This document shows, piece after piece, positions 34,161 through 43,226 of a stretch of 64,000 nucleotides of DNA (position 1 is the first letter of the stretch; every line of letters begins with the position of its first letter). The DNA lies in the NCBI RefSeq assembly GCF_900111615.1, contig NZ_FOHU01000001.1, positions 62,001 to 126,000 on the forward strand, read 5' to 3'. The notes beneath the pieces are model-generated. The model was not told where the DNA came from. It saw only the letters and a program-made list of their open reading frames with translations, and did no database searches. This stretch comes from Natronincola peptidivorans (lineage in GTDB: Bacteria; Bacillota; Clostridia; Peptostreptococcales; Natronincolaceae). The translations under genes and the position numbers were made by a program.

Positions 34161-35639
34161 ATGGAAAAATATAGTATTTACAGTAATATAGCACAACGGA
34201 CACAGGGAGACATTTACATAGGTGTTGTAGGACCTGTTAGAACAGGTAAATCTACTTTAATAAAAAGAATTATGGATTTATTGGTTTTACCAAATATAGA
34301 AAACACCTATAAAAAAGAACGAGCAAAGGATGAACTTCCTCAAAGCGGAACAGGAAAAACAATTACCACAACAGAACCCAAGTTTGTTCCTAATGAGGCT
34401 GTTGAATTAGTATTAAAGGAGAACGCATCCTTTAGGATGAGAATGATTGATTGTGTTGGATATTTAGTAAAAGGGGCATTAGGGCATCAAGAGGAAGGAC
34501 AGCCAAGAATGGTAAATACACCCTGGTTTGAGAAACAAATTCCCTTTGAAGAAGCAGCAGAAATCGGTACAAGAAAAGTGATCCAAGAGCATTCTACGAT
34601 TGGATTAGTTGTGACAACAGATGGATCGATAACGGACATAGAAAGAGAAAGCTATATTGAAGCAGAAGAAAGAGTTATTAATGAACTAAAAGAAATTGAC
34701 AAACCTTTTGCCATTGTATTAAATAGTAGATTCCCAGACAATGCAGAAACACAGGTATTAAAAGATAGTTTAGAAGAAAAATATGGTGTATCTGTTGTTA
34801 TAAAAGACTGTGCTACTATGGGTGCTGATGATATCCATGAGATTTTAGAAACTGTATTATTTGAATTCCCAGTCACTGAGATAAACTTTAATCTACCAGG
34901 CTGGTTAGAAAGCATTGAGTCTAGTCACTGGTTAAAAGCGTCTATTATGAAGGGAATTAAAAGTATGGCAGGAGAAGCTAGAAGACTGAAAAATATTGAG
35001 GGCATGTTAACAGGCTTAAGTGAAATTGAAAATCTTAAGAAAGTATCTCTTGAAAGCATTAAGATGGGAGAGGGCTCCGCCTTAATAGAATTAACCACTG
35101 ATGAAAATCTATTCTATAAGGTTCTGGAAGAAAAAACAGGCTATAATATCCAGGGAGACCATCAATTATTGGGACTTATAACACAATTAGCCATAGCAAA
35201 GCGTGAGTATGACAGGATAGAAACTGCATTGGGAGATGTGAAGGGTATAGGATATGGTCTCGTTCCACCAGCTCTGGATGAGTTAACCCTAGAACAACCA
35301 GAGATATTTAGACGTGGGAATCAATTTGGTGTAAAGCTAAGAGCAAATGCACCCTCCCTTCATTTTATTCGTGCAGACATTACTACAGAGGTGTCACCTG
35401 TAGTAGGTACAGAAAAGCAAAGTGAGGAGCTAGTAAAATATTTACTAGAGGAATTTGAACAAAATCCTGAAAAAATATGGGAGACCAATATGTTTGGAAA
35501 GTCCCTCCATGATTTAGTAAAGGAGCAGCTTCAAAATAAGCTTCAAACAATGCCGGAAGACACAAGAGTTAAGCTGCAAAGGACACTACAAAAAATTATC
35601 AATGAGGGAAATAGTGGTTTCATTGCTATTATTTTATAG
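34161..35639 (+). CDS. spoIVA: Spore coat morphogenetic ATPase SpoIVA
   Basis: ATPase that polymerises on the forespore surface to form the coat basement layer. The 492 residues match the family length. The Walker A motif is 'GPVRTGKST' at 24-32, followed by 'MIDCVGYLVKGALGH' as a Walker B/switch region. The end is hydrophobic ('NSGFIAIIL'), the region that in Bacillus contacts the membrane and SpoVM. GGAGGG precedes the ATG. It is monocistronic and behind a sigma-E-like promoter. Confidence 0.97.
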   Translation: MEKYSIYSNIAQRTQGDIYIGVVGPVRTGKSTLIKRIMDLLVLPNIENTYKKERAKDELPQSGTGKTITTTEPKFVPNEAVELVLKENASFRMRMIDCVGYLVKGALGHQEEGQPRMVNTPWFEKQIPFEEAAEIGTRKVIQEHSTIGLVVTTDGSITDIERESYIEAEERVINELKEIDKPFAIVLNSRFPDNAETQVLKDSLEEKYGVSVVIKDCATMGADDIHEILETVLFEFPVTEINFNLPGWLESIESSHWLKASIMKGIKSMAGEARRLKNIEGMLTGLSEIENLKKVSLESIKMGEGSALIELTTDENLFYKVLEEKTGYNIQGDHQLLGLITQLAIAKREYDRIETALGDVKGIGYGLVPPALDELTLEQPEIFRRGNQFGVKLRANAPSLHFIRADITTEVSPVVGTEKQSEELVKYLLEEFEQNPEKIWETNMFGKSLHDLVKEQLQNKLQTMPEDTRVKLQRTLQKIINEGNSGFIAIIL

Positions 35640-35672
35640 TAGCAGTTAAATAAATAATAGAATAATATATGA

Positions 35673-35700
35673 TTAAGGGGTATAAAGGTATACCCCTTAA
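35673..35700 (+). other. Perfect 12-bp hairpin after spoIVA
   Basis: TTAAGGGGTATA (35673-35684) and its exact complement (35689-35700) enclose AAGG. No T tract follows, so it may be a processing or stability hairpin, or a weak terminator for spoIVA. Confidence 0.55.
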
Positions 35701-35826
35701 TGCATCCTTCAGCTATTGTTAAGCGCAGTATTTCACTAATGACTATTTTTCCCAAATGATTTTACCTCCAATAAAATACCACTATTAACTGAGATGTATT
35801 AAGTCCTATTTATATGGTAAAACTAC

Positions 35827-35855
35827 TTGACAATAGATCGAAATCCATCTAGAAT
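35827..35855 (+). promoter_or_regulatory. Promoter of tRNA-Pro
   Basis: TTGACA (35827-35832), 17 bases, TAGAAT (35850-35855), 26 bases upstream of the tRNA. A consensus -35 fits a stable RNA gene. Confidence 0.8.
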
Positions 35856-35881
35856 AGATTATGTAACAAAATTAAGGATAT

Positions 35882-35958
35882 CTGGCTGTGGCGCAGTTTG
35901 GTAGCGCGCCAGAATGGGGTTCTGGAGGTCGCAGGTTCAATTCCTGTCAGCCAGACCA
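35882..35958 (+). tRNA. tRNA-Pro (anticodon GGG)
   Basis: A 77-base cloverleaf. The acceptor stem CTGGCTG pairs with CAGCCAG, the D stem GCGC pairs with GCGC, and the anticodon stem CCAGA/TCTGG encloses the loop ATGGGGT, giving anticodon GGG. The T arm GCAGG-TTCAATT-CCTGT and discriminator A are normal, and CCA is encoded (35956-35958). It is a solitary tRNA gene with its own promoter and terminator between spoIVA and htpG. Confidence 0.96.
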
Positions 35959-35961
35959 GCA

Positions 35962-35997
35962 AAAACCTGTATTCATCATGGATACAGGTTTTACAGA
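35962..35997 (+). terminator. Terminator after tRNA-Pro
   Basis: AAACCTGTAT pairs with ATACAGGTTT around a 9-11 base loop, then TTTTACAGATTTTT. It starts four bases after the tRNA CCA end. Confidence 0.82.
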
Positions 35998-36087
35998 TTT
36001 TTGTATGATTTATGCAGTACAAGCTGTGGTCATTATAATTATTTGACAGATTTTTCTTAAAAAAATATTTTAATATCTGGAAAACCA

Positions 36088-36146
36088 TTGACAAATAAAA
36101 TAAATTTGGTAAATTATAATTAGCACTCTATTAAATAGAGTGCTAA
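36088..36146 (+). promoter_or_regulatory. htpG promoter with CIRCE operator
   Basis: A perfect CIRCE element, TTAGCACTC (36120-36128), 9 bases, GAGTGCTAA (36138-36146), is the binding site of the heat-shock repressor HrcA. TTGACA (36088-36093) lies upstream with a -10 TAAATT at 16 bases or TATAAT (36115-36120) at 21. The operator touches the -10/start region, so HrcA would block transcription of htpG. Confidence 0.93.
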
Positions 36147-36181
36147 CAAACAAGAAGTTTAAATGGAAGGAGAAGGATAAA

Positions 36182-38059
36182 ATGATAAAGAAAGAATTTA
36201 AAGCAGAATCCAAACGATTATTAGATCTCATGATCAACTCAATCTATACCCACAAGGAAATCTTTTTAAGAGAGCTCATTTCCAATTCTAGTGACGCTAT
36301 TGATAAAATGTATTATAAAGCATTAACAGATGAAGATTTAACCTTTAATAAAGATGATTATTACATAAAGATTATTGCTGACAAAGACAGTAAGACATTA
36401 AGAATTGTTGACACAGGAATTGGAATGACAAAAAAGGAGCTAGAGGATAATTTAGGGGTAATAGCCCAAAGTGGTTCACTGGCATTTAAAAAAGAAAATG
36501 AGATTAAGGATGGTTTTGATATCATTGGACAGTTTGGTGTAGGTTTTTATTCTGCCTTCATGGTTGCAGATTCTGTCACAGTGATTAGTAAAGCCTTTGG
36601 AAGTGATGAAGGATATAAGTGGGAATCTACCGGAGCAGATGGCTATACCATAGAGCCCTATGATAAAGAAGCAGTTGGGACAGAAATAATCCTAAAACTA
36701 AAAGAAGATTCCGAAGATGAAAAATACCAGGACTTCTTAGAAGAATATAGATTAAAGTCTATTATCAAGAAATATTCAGATTTTATTAGATATCCTATTA
36801 AGATGGATATTGCTACAAGCAGGCCTAAAGAAGGAACAGAAGAGGAATATGAAGATGTGGTTGAAGAGCAGATAGTTAATAGTATGGTTCCTATGTGGCG
36901 CAAGAATAAAAATGAGCTTACCACGGAAGATTACGACAACTTTTATTCTGAAAAGCGCTATGGTTTTGATAAACCCCTAAAGCATATCCACATAAGTGCT
37001 GATGGAGCAGTAAGATATAATGCCATACTATTTATACCTGAAAAAATGCCATATGATTTTTATACCAAGGATTATGAAAAAGGATTGGAGCTGTACTCAA
37101 GCGGCGTATTAATCATGAATAAATGCCCTGATCTTGTACCAGACTATTTTAGTTTTGTTAAGGGAATGGTGGATTCTGAGGATTTATCGCTAAATATTTC
37201 CAGAGAAATGTTGCAGCATGATAGGCAACTAAAAATAATTGCTAAAAGAATTAAAGAGAAAATCAAAAGTGAATTACAATCCCTACTAAAGACGGAAAGA
37301 GAAAAATATGAAGATTTCTATAAAAACTTTGGCAGACAGCTAAAATACGGGGTTTATAGTGATTTTGGACAAAATAAAGAGACTCTGCAAGAATTATTAC
37401 TGTTTTACTCTTCCAAAGAAAAGAAGATGACTACCTTAGAAGAGTATGTAGATAGAATGAAAGAAGACCAGAAATACATTTATTACGCTTCAGGGGATTC
37501 TGTAGAAAAAATTGACAAAATGCCTCAAACGGAGCTTTTATCAGAGGAAGGCTATGAAATATTGTACTTCACGGACGATGTAGATGAATTTTCTATTCGC
37601 ATGCTGGGAGCTTATAAGGAGAAAGAATTTAAATCTGTATCAAGTGGAGATCTAGGCATAGAAGAGAAAGATAAAAAAGAAGAAGAGGTGGAAAAACAAG
37701 ACAGCAAAGAAGTATTTGCCTTTATGAAAGAAGCTTTACAAGATAAAGTAAAGGATGTTAGACCTTCTAAAAGACTAAAAAATCATCCAGTATGTTTTGC
37801 AACAGATGGAGAGCTAACTATAGAAATGGAGAAGGTATTAAATGCAATGCCCAATAATCAAGAAATGAAGGCAGAAAAAGTGCTGGAAATCAACATAAAT
37901 CACGATGTATATAAAGCTCTAAAAGAAGCTTTTGATCAAGACAAAGATAAGTTAAAGATATATACCAATGTTCTGTATAACCAAGCATTACTCATTGAAG
38001 GATTGACGATTAATGATCCTGTAGAATTTACTGATAATATATGTAAGTTAATGACATAA
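36182..38059 (+). CDS. htpG: Molecular chaperone HtpG (Hsp90)
   Basis: ATP-dependent Hsp90 chaperone of the cytoplasm. The 625 residues show the GHKL ATPase fold: '[15 protein letters not shown]', '[13 protein letters not shown]', '[15 protein letters not shown]'; the middle domain with '[14 protein letters not shown]'; and the C-terminal dimerisation domain. The frame is open from 36140, inside the CIRCE element, but ATG 36182 with AAGGAGAAGGA upstream gives the correct family start. It is monocistronic between CIRCE and a terminator. Confidence 0.97.
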   Translation: MIKKEFKAESKRLLDLMINSIYTHKEIFLRELISNSSDAIDKMYYKALTDEDLTFNKDDYYIKIIADKDSKTLRIVDTGIGMTKKELEDNLGVIAQSGSLAFKKENEIKDGFDIIGQFGVGFYSAFMVADSVTVISKAFGSDEGYKWESTGADGYTIEPYDKEAVGTEIILKLKEDSEDEKYQDFLEEYRLKSIIKKYSDFIRYPIKMDIATSRPKEGTEEEYEDVVEEQIVNSMVPMWRKNKNELTTEDYDNFYSEKRYGFDKPLKHIHISADGAVRYNAILFIPEKMPYDFYTKDYEKGLELYSSGVLIMNKCPDLVPDYFSFVKGMVDSEDLSLNISREMLQHDRQLKIIAKRIKEKIKSELQSLLKTEREKYEDFYKNFGRQLKYGVYSDFGQNKETLQELLLFYSSKEKKMTTLEEYVDRMKEDQKYIYYASGDSVEKIDKMPQTELLSEEGYEILYFTDDVDEFSIRMLGAYKEKEFKSVSSGDLGIEEKDKKEEEVEKQDSKEVFAFMKEALQDKVKDVRPSKRLKNHPVCFATDGELTIEMEKVLNAMPNNQEMKAEKVLEININHDVYKALKEAFDQDKDKLKIYTNVLYNQALLIEGLTINDPVEFTDNICKLMT

Positions 38060-38070
38060 TTAATTTAATT

Positions 38071-38115
38071 AAAGCTGCTATTAAGTTAGATCCCCTTAAT
38101 AGTAGCTTTGTATTT
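38071..38115 (+). terminator. Terminator after htpG
   Basis: A 15-bp stem with one mismatch (38071-38085 with 38095-38109), 9-base loop, then GTATTTAT. The T tract is modest. Confidence 0.72.
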
Positions 38116-38223
38116 ATATGTAACAATCAAGGCTAAAACATAGAGAAATATATAGTTAGCAATAGAAAATGCAGTGGTTAATGCATATTATATAGTAAAA
38201 CATAATATGGGGGGGAAGTCACT

Positions 38224-38400
38224 ATGTGTAACAATACGAATATATTAGGGTTTACTATAGAAGGGGAGATTGTTCATAAATGTACTGATGAATTATCAAC
38301 CAGCTGTTTAGTAAAATGTCTTCAATGTGGAAAGATATTAGATATTAAAGGTGGGCCTAAGCCAGTTTTATGCAAAGAGTGTATGGAAAAAAGCAAATGA
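38224..38400 (+). CDS. Small cysteine-rich (zinc-ribbon-like) protein
   Basis: A 58-residue frame with an excellent GGGGGGAAG site before ATG 38224. It has eight acidic residues and seven cysteines: Cys2, Cys20, Cys28, Cys32, Cys35, Cys50 and Cys53. The pairs 'CLQCGK' and 'CKECM' form a C-x2-C...C-x2-C ribbon that should bind zinc. I do not recognise the family. It lies alone between two terminators, with no partner gene, so it looks like an independently expressed microprotein, perhaps regulatory. Confidence 0.68.
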   Translation: MCNNTNILGFTIEGEIVHKCTDELSTSCLVKCLQCGKILDIKGGPKPVLCKECMEKSK

Positions 38401-38805
38401 TTTATTGATGCTTACTTCTGTTGCAAGGGAATTACTATAAATATACCTAAATGTTTAAAAAACACTATCGATAATAAATCGGTAGTGTTTTGAGGATTTA
38501 ATAGTAATAAAGCATAAAATCAATAATAAGTTAGTGGAAAGCAATTTAGGACATTCTTTAACCATAGATTAACTTTAGAGGAAGGTTAAAAAATATGATA
38601 AAATATAATGAGGAGTAAAAGTGTAGTAAAAATCTACAAAGCCTAATAGAAAAACTGTAGAAGATGTATTGCTCCAAGGGCCTATTGGTTCTTTCTTCAG
38701 TATTACATAATTTTAGTAAAGTAATGATGATTCTAAATTTTAGAACCTCAGTAATTCCAAAAAAAAAAGTACTATTGATTGAAATGTTAAAGAGGATGAT
38801 GATTT
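38401..38805 (+). other. 405-base gap before the helicase gene
   Basis: Besides the terminator at its left end I find no gene of useful length. AT-rich motifs such as TAAAATATAATG near 38600 could be a -10 element. The stretch 38650-38705 allows an imperfect stem (CTGTAGAAGA with TCTTTCTTCAG) of unknown meaning. Confidence 0.45.
38459..38493 (+). terminator. Terminator after the zinc-ribbon gene
   Basis: A 14-bp stem with one mismatch (38459-38472 with 38478-38491) and a 5-base loop, ending in TTTT. Confidence 0.82.
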
Positions 38806-40926
38806 ATGTTGGAGATTCAGTTAAATAAGCAACAAAGATTAGCTTCCTTACATAAGGATGGTCCCGCCATTGTTTTAGCAGTTGCTGGAGCAGGAAAAAC
38901 AACAACATTGTGCGCAAGGACAGCCAATCTTATATTAAAACATAAGGTAGATCCTTTAAAAATAAAAACAATGACCTTCTCAAGAGCTGCTGCTAGAGAC
39001 ATGAAGGAAAAATTTATAAGTTTATCTGGAGAAGGAATCAAAAAAGCTAATGCTGTTGATTTTAGTACAATCCATTCCTTTGCCTTTTCAGTGATTAAAT
39101 ACTATTACAAGCACAAGAATATACCTCTCATTGTTATAGAAAATGAAAAGGAAGAAATAAATAAATATAGTATTTTAAAAGATATATTCAAAAATGTTAG
39201 TAATGAATATATTACAGAAGAACAGTTAGAGGAATTGTTAACCTATATCACCTATACTAAAAATATGATGCATAAGCCAAAGGAAATAGAAGGACTTAAT
39301 ACCACCATAAAAAACTTTCCTTTAATATTTGAAACCTATGAAAATATTAAAAAGGAAAAGAATTATTTAGACTATGATGACATGCTGACGGTGATGTATA
39401 ACATACTACTAGATGAACCAAAGCTTTTAAAAGCAATACAAAATAAATACCAATATTGGCAAGTGGATGAGTTTCAAGATACTAGTATCATACAGTATGA
39501 AATTCTAAAACTATTAGCAAAACCAAAAAACAACCTTTTTTGTGTAGGGGATGATGACCAAACACTCTATTCATGGCGCGGGAGTTATCCTAGGATACTA
39601 TTAGAGTTCCCAAAGGTATTTAAAAAGACGCAGGTATATTTTATGGAAGAAAATTATAGAAGTACTGAGACGATTATTAGATTAAGCAATGAAATTATTG
39701 CCTTAAACCAACAACGATATGAAAAAAGCATTTTCACACAGAATGAGAAAGGTTTCCCTGTACTTATCGAAGAGTTTAATAATGAAAATACTCAAATCAA
39801 GACCATTGTCCAGGAAATCACACAAAAGAAACAGTTGCAAGAAGTAGCGATTTTGTTTCGCAATAGTTTCTCTGCTATGCCTTTTATAGATAGTTTTCAG
39901 GAGAATAATATCCCCTTCTATATTAGGGAGCATAAAATGTCTTTTCTTAAGCACTGGATCGCAAAGGATATCTCATCATTTATCCAATTGGCTTATAAGC
40001 CTTATGATTTAGAGCTATTTAGAAATATTTACTACAAACTAAATGCTTTTTTAACAAAACAATCTATGTCTTATGTGGCTCAGGAACTGGAAAAAATAGA
40101 TTTTGCAGAAAGAGAAGAGATCAATATTTTTGATGTGTTGTTGACATACCCTCACCTTCAATATTATCAGAAAGAAAAAATACTAAAAATCAAGTATGAT
40201 TTTGGTATTTTTAGAAAACAAAACACCAATAACTTTATGCAATTTATTAGAAAAAGACTAAGATATAACGAGTACTTAGAAAAACAAGAATTAACTTCTA
40301 AAGAGGTGGTTAATAATACAATAGGTGTTTTAGAATACTTAGCCAATAATGTAACGACAGGGCTGGAATTTTTAGATAAGATAAAAGGATTAAACCAAGT
40401 GATAAAAGAAGCCAGTGCAAATAAAGGCAAAGGTGTGGTATTATCAACTATTCACTCTGCAAAGGGCCTGGAGTTTGATGATGTTTATGTCATTGATGTT
40501 ATCAATGGCGTTTTACCTAATGCGTCAAGCTTAAATCAATTAGAAAAATATCAGGATGTTTCTGAACTGGAGGAAGAAAGACGTACCTTTTATGTAGCAC
40601 TAACTCGTGCTAGAAAGCAATTAAAAATATGTTCTACAAAAATGAGATTTGAAAACACCACAGAGGAGTCGATTTTTTTAAAAGAAGTGAAGGAAATCCT
40701 GGGGGTCAACCCAATAAAGACAAGGCTTAGACCTAAAGAAATACAGCAAGATGTAGAAAAGATAGATGTAAGTGGTTATAAAAAAAATAAAGAGATCAAT
40801 CATATAACCTTTGGCAAAGGGCGCATATTAATGCGTAATGATAATATAGCAATGGTTGATTTTGACAGTGGCGGCACCAAGAAAATAGATTTAAAGACCT
40901 GTATAAAATATCAGCTTTTAATTTAG
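38806..40926 (+). CDS. UvrD/PcrA-like superfamily 1 DNA helicase
   Basis: ATP-dependent 3'-5' helicase, 706 residues. Motifs in order: Q motif 'LNKQQRLA', Walker A 'AGAGKTTT' (Lys31), Walker B 'VDEFQDTS' (Asp221-Glu222), motif III 'VGDDDQTLYSWRG', motif IV 'ENYRSTETI', motif V 'STIHSAKGLEFDDVYVID', motif VI 'EEERRTFYVALTRARKQL'. The C-terminal 45 residues ('HITFGKGRILMRND') resemble the small domain at the end of PcrA that contacts RNA polymerase. It is shorter than standard PcrA and is likely an additional helicase rather than the housekeeping copy. Confidence 0.92.
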   Translation: MLEIQLNKQQRLASLHKDGPAIVLAVAGAGKTTTLCARTANLILKHKVDPLKIKTMTFSRAAARDMKEKFISLSGEGIKKANAVDFSTIHSFAFSVIKYYYKHKNIPLIVIENEKEEINKYSILKDIFKNVSNEYITEEQLEELLTYITYTKNMMHKPKEIEGLNTTIKNFPLIFETYENIKKEKNYLDYDDMLTVMYNILLDEPKLLKAIQNKYQYWQVDEFQDTSIIQYEILKLLAKPKNNLFCVGDDDQTLYSWRGSYPRILLEFPKVFKKTQVYFMEENYRSTETIIRLSNEIIALNQQRYEKSIFTQNEKGFPVLIEEFNNENTQIKTIVQEITQKKQLQEVAILFRNSFSAMPFIDSFQENNIPFYIREHKMSFLKHWIAKDISSFIQLAYKPYDLELFRNIYYKLNAFLTKQSMSYVAQELEKIDFAEREEINIFDVLLTYPHLQYYQKEKILKIKYDFGIFRKQNTNNFMQFIRKRLRYNEYLEKQELTSKEVVNNTIGVLEYLANNVTTGLEFLDKIKGLNQVIKEASANKGKGVVLSTIHSAKGLEFDDVYVIDVINGVLPNASSLNQLEKYQDVSELEEERRTFYVALTRARKQLKICSTKMRFENTTEESIFLKEVKEILGVNPIKTRLRPKEIQQDVEKIDVSGYKKNKEINHITFGKGRILMRNDNIAMVDFDSGGTKKIDLKTCIKYQLLI

Positions 40927-41004
40927 TGCTTTATTGACTTTATAATATATGAAAACCATAATATGCTTGTTAAATATTAATAAGGATAGAAAAGGAGAAT
41001 CATC

Positions 41005-41409
41005 ATGATAAAAAGAATAGAGAAAGAGGAAACATGGCCCCTGAGGCATAAAGTTTTATGGCCCAACAAAGGTATAGAGCACATAAAGCTAAAGGATGAT
41101 GACAATGGTATTCATTTTGGTCTATTCTATGAAGGTAATTTGATATCTGTTATTTCACTTTTTATTGACCAGGATAGAGGGCAATTTAGAAAATTTGCCA
41201 CCCATCATGAAGAGCAAGGAAAAGGGTATGGAAGCAAGCTGCTATTGCATTTAATAGAGGAAGCTAAAAAACTGGGAGTTAAAGTCGTATGGTGTAATGC
41301 TAGAAAGGATAAGTGTGATTATTATAAAAAATTTGGGTTAGCAGAAACAGAAAAAGTTTTTTCAAAGGATGGAACACAATACATCATCATGGAAAAACAT
41401 ATACGCTAG
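41005..41409 (+). CDS. GNAT family N-acetyltransferase
   Basis: A 134-residue single-domain acetyltransferase. The acetyl-CoA-binding motif A is 'EEQGKGYGSKLL' (Q-x-x-G-x-G, near residue 70) and the C-terminal beta strand follows 'CDYYKKFGLAETEKVF', typical of GNAT enzymes. The substrate is unknown. AAAAGGAG precedes the ATG. It lies between the helicase and a convergent gene, separated from the latter by a shared terminator. Confidence 0.9.
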   Translation: MIKRIEKEETWPLRHKVLWPNKGIEHIKLKDDDNGIHFGLFYEGNLISVISLFIDQDRGQFRKFATHHEEQGKGYGSKLLLHLIEEAKKLGVKVVWCNARKDKCDYYKKFGLAETEKVFSKDGTQYIIMEKHIR

Positions 41410-41442
41410 CAGTCCAATGGGAAAATGTGTTTAAAGAAAATA

Positions 41443-41500
41443 AAAAAACTCCTTTCAGGCAAGAATTAACAAAAACTCTTGGTCAAAAGGGAGTTTTTTC
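41443..41500. terminator. Bidirectional terminator
   Basis: AAAAAACTCCTTT (from 41443) and its near complement AAAAGGGAGTTTTTT (to 41499) flank an interior of about 30 bases. T runs exist on both strands, so it can serve the plus-strand acetyltransferase and the minus-strand chemoreceptor-like gene. Confidence 0.8.
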
Positions 41501-41517
41501 TGTTCCATAGCTTTATA

Positions 41518-42345
41518 TTACAATTCCCTAGCAATTTCATGTAATATTTCAGAGGTTGAATTGATTTCTTCTAATGCAGAGAGAATCTCCTGTGTATTAC
41601 GAGCCTGAATTTTTGTTACATCTCCCGTTTCTATAACAGCTTGAGACATTGCTTCAACAGATTTTTTAATATTAGTCAAAATATCATTAATATTTTCAAT
41701 AGCAGTATTGGTTTCCACAGACAGCTTTCTTATTCTTTCTGCTACTACAGAAAAGCCCCTGCCTTGCTGACCTGCTTTAGCTGCTTCAATAGCTGCATTT
41801 AATCCTAAGAGGTTTATTTCTTCTGAAATGCCCTTTATGTATTTAACAATTCTATCGCTTTTACTTGTTTCTGAATTAGAAATCTTGCTCTGGTCCATTG
41901 CTTTATCAGAGGAGGCAGCTATACTGTGGGCAGCTGAGGAGATTTCATCTAGACTTGAAGTTGTTTCCTGCAATGATGCTGATAAGGTTTCAGATATTGT
42001 CAAGAGCTGCTGTTGTTTTTTTAAGCTCTTTCCTATACTAACTGTCCCTACAGCTTTTCCTTTATCATCTCTTATAGGAATAGTAATGGATTTAAAAGGA
42101 ATACCAAAAACTTCTTGGGGGATAATGCTAACGATTTTCTTGTTTTTTGTTAAGCATTCATACATTGCATCACCTTTTTGAAGCGGACTTCCTTCTTGGG
42201 CCTTAACATCTAATTCCTTGCCTGGGAAGTACTTCAAGAAAGTTTTATCATCAGAGATTCCTACTATTATGTCTTCATCCATCAGCTCACTAATAGAGCC
42301 ACCTATTTCAATAAAGCAATTTAAAATATTATTTGAATCATGCAT
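41518..42345 (-). CDS. Soluble methyl-accepting chemotaxis-type signalling protein
   Basis: A 275-residue protein without membrane segments. The first 110 residues form a PAS/Cache-like sensor ('FKSITIPIRDDKGKAVGTVSIGKS' in parts), followed by a short MCP coiled coil. The hairpin tip reads 'EINLLGLNAAIEAAKAGQQGRGFSVVAERIRKLS' in overlapping parts, close to the canonical CheA/CheW-binding tip. The helices on each side are shorter than in standard receptors. No che genes are in the window, so it may control something else. AAGGAGCTGAGAGG precedes the start. Confidence 0.9.
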   Translation of the reverse strand: MHDSNNILNCFIEIGGSISELMDEDIIVGISDDKTFLKYFPGKELDVKAQEGSPLQKGDAMYECLTKNKKIVSIIPQEVFGIPFKSITIPIRDDKGKAVGTVSIGKSLKKQQQLLTISETLSASLQETTSSLDEISSAAHSIAASSDKAMDQSKISNSETSKSDRIVKYIKGISEEINLLGLNAAIEAAKAGQQGRGFSVVAERIRKLSVETNTAIENINDILTNIKKSVEAMSQAVIETGDVTKIQARNTQEILSALEEINSTSEILHEIAREL

Positions 42346-42497
42346 TACCTCTCAGCTCCTTTGTAAAAAAGTTAATAATAGCTTTACTTTATTATAGCAT
42401 TATAAAACTTATATAACATAATATATTTTGAAATTTCTGGTATTTTATTATTCACATAATGAATATAGACTTTTTTAAAAAAATAGAAAAATTATCC

Positions 42498-42545
42498 TTT
42501 ACACAGAACATTTGTTCTAGTATAATAAAAAAGAACACATGTTTG
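42498..42545 (+). promoter_or_regulatory. SOS promoter with two LexA boxes
   Basis: A consensus promoter, TTTACA (42498-42503), 17 bases, TATAAT (42521-42526). A LexA-type palindrome, GAACATTTGTTC (42506-42517), fills the spacer, and a second, GAACACATGTTT (42533-42544), lies just after the -10. The Gram-positive consensus is CGAAC-RNRY-GTTYG; the second box misses only the first C, the first misses three positions. Repression by LexA and induction by DNA damage are predicted. Confidence 0.85.
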
Positions 42546-42555
42546 AGGAGGAGGG

Positions 42556-42651
42556 ATGAAAATGAAATCATTATTCTTTATAGGAACAGTAAAGGAACTA
42601 AGAGAGTACCTAGAGCAATGGAAGAATACTACAGCGAAAAATATAAAGTAA
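42556..42651 (+). CDS. 31-residue microprotein, first gene of the SOS operon
   Basis: ATG 42556 has a strong GAGGAGGG site and opens 31 codons to TAA 42649-42651. The peptide begins 'MKMKSLFFIGTVKELREY' and is mostly one amphipathic helix with a hydrophobic first third and a basic end. An alternative frame across the same bases is longer but lacks a ribosome binding site and crosses the promoter. SOS operons of Firmicutes often include small division inhibitors (YneA type), but no LysM or obvious membrane span is present, so that role is unproven. Confidence 0.55.
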   Translation: MKMKSLFFIGTVKELREYLEQWKNTTAKNIK

Positions 42652-42709
42652 TACAAATTTAAACTAAATAAATTATAAAAGAGATAACTAGTCAAAGGAG
42701 GATATCTAA

Positions 42710-42955
42710 GTGGGAAATGGAAAATTATCTATCTTAAGGGCTATAGAAAAATATATTAGAGAAAATGGATTTAATCCAACAGTTGGTGAAGTCTGCAGAT
42801 CATTAAGTATCTACTCTCCTAACAAAGTACATAGCTACTTAAATCAATTAGAAGTATTGGGGATTATCGAAAAACAAGAGATTTTTCAAAGGGGAGCTAT
42901 GAAGATTACTGATAAGGGCAGAGAAGTGATTCGAGCCTACGAGATTATAGGCTGA
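42710..42955 (+). CDS. LexA-like winged-helix DNA-binding protein without peptidase domain
   Basis: The 81 residues align with the N-terminal domain of LexA: 'ILRAIEKYIRENGFNPTVGEVC', then 'SLSIYSPNKVHSYLNQLEVLGIIEKQ' (in parts) and a wing near 'GAMKITDKG'. The C-terminal serine-peptidase domain that allows RecA-stimulated self-cleavage is absent, and the stop is clean. It is therefore a non-cleavable DNA-binding protein made under LexA control. The start is GTG 42710 with AAAGGAGG 8 bases upstream. Confidence 0.8.
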   Translation: MGNGKLSILRAIEKYIRENGFNPTVGEVCRSLSIYSPNKVHSYLNQLEVLGIIEKQEIFQRGAMKITDKGREVIRAYEIIG

Positions 42956-42959
42956 TGTT

Positions 42960-43226
42960 ATGATAGATTATGCATTAAAGTACTCATATAATAATAAAAG
43001 ACCCATTACACTAATATATCAAAAAGGTTTGGAAGTTAGTCAAAGAAGGATAAGGGTTATCCAGGTAACAAAGGAAGTAATTCAATGCTACTGTTATGAA
43101 AAAAAGGCTGCAAGAAATTTCAAAACAGATAATATTTTGGCCGCCTTCATCCCTGACACTGTTGATAGTGTATATAGCAAAGGGAGGTCGCAAGGATTGT
43201 ATAATGACTCAAATCACATAAGCTAA
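42960..43226 (+). CDS. WYL-like domain protein
   Basis: The 88 residues resemble a WYL sensor domain: 'ALKYSYNNKRPITLIYQKG', 'RRIRVIQVTKEVIQCYCY', 'ARNFKTDNILAA'. The aromatic pair of WYL is replaced by Cys-Tyr-Cys-Tyr. WYL domains bind nucleic acid or other ligands in regulators of DNA-damage and defence genes. It starts 4 bases after the LexA-like gene without a ribosome binding site of its own, so it is translated by coupling. The two proteins together could act as a split WYL-type regulator. Confidence 0.66.
   Translation: MIDYALKYSYNNKRPITLIYQKGLEVSQRRIRVIQVTKEVIQCYCYEKKAARNFKTDNILAAFIPDTVDSVYSKGRSQGLYNDSNHIS

Noticed and set aside
35849-36094. Minus-strand frame containing the tRNA-Pro region
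   Set aside because: It is an accidental frame through the tRNA gene; the cloverleaf, promoter and terminator explain the bases.
42459-42662. 67-codon plus-strand frame across the SOS promoter
   Set aside because: Its start lies upstream of the promoter and it has no ribosome binding site; the 31-codon frame at 42556 has an ideal one.
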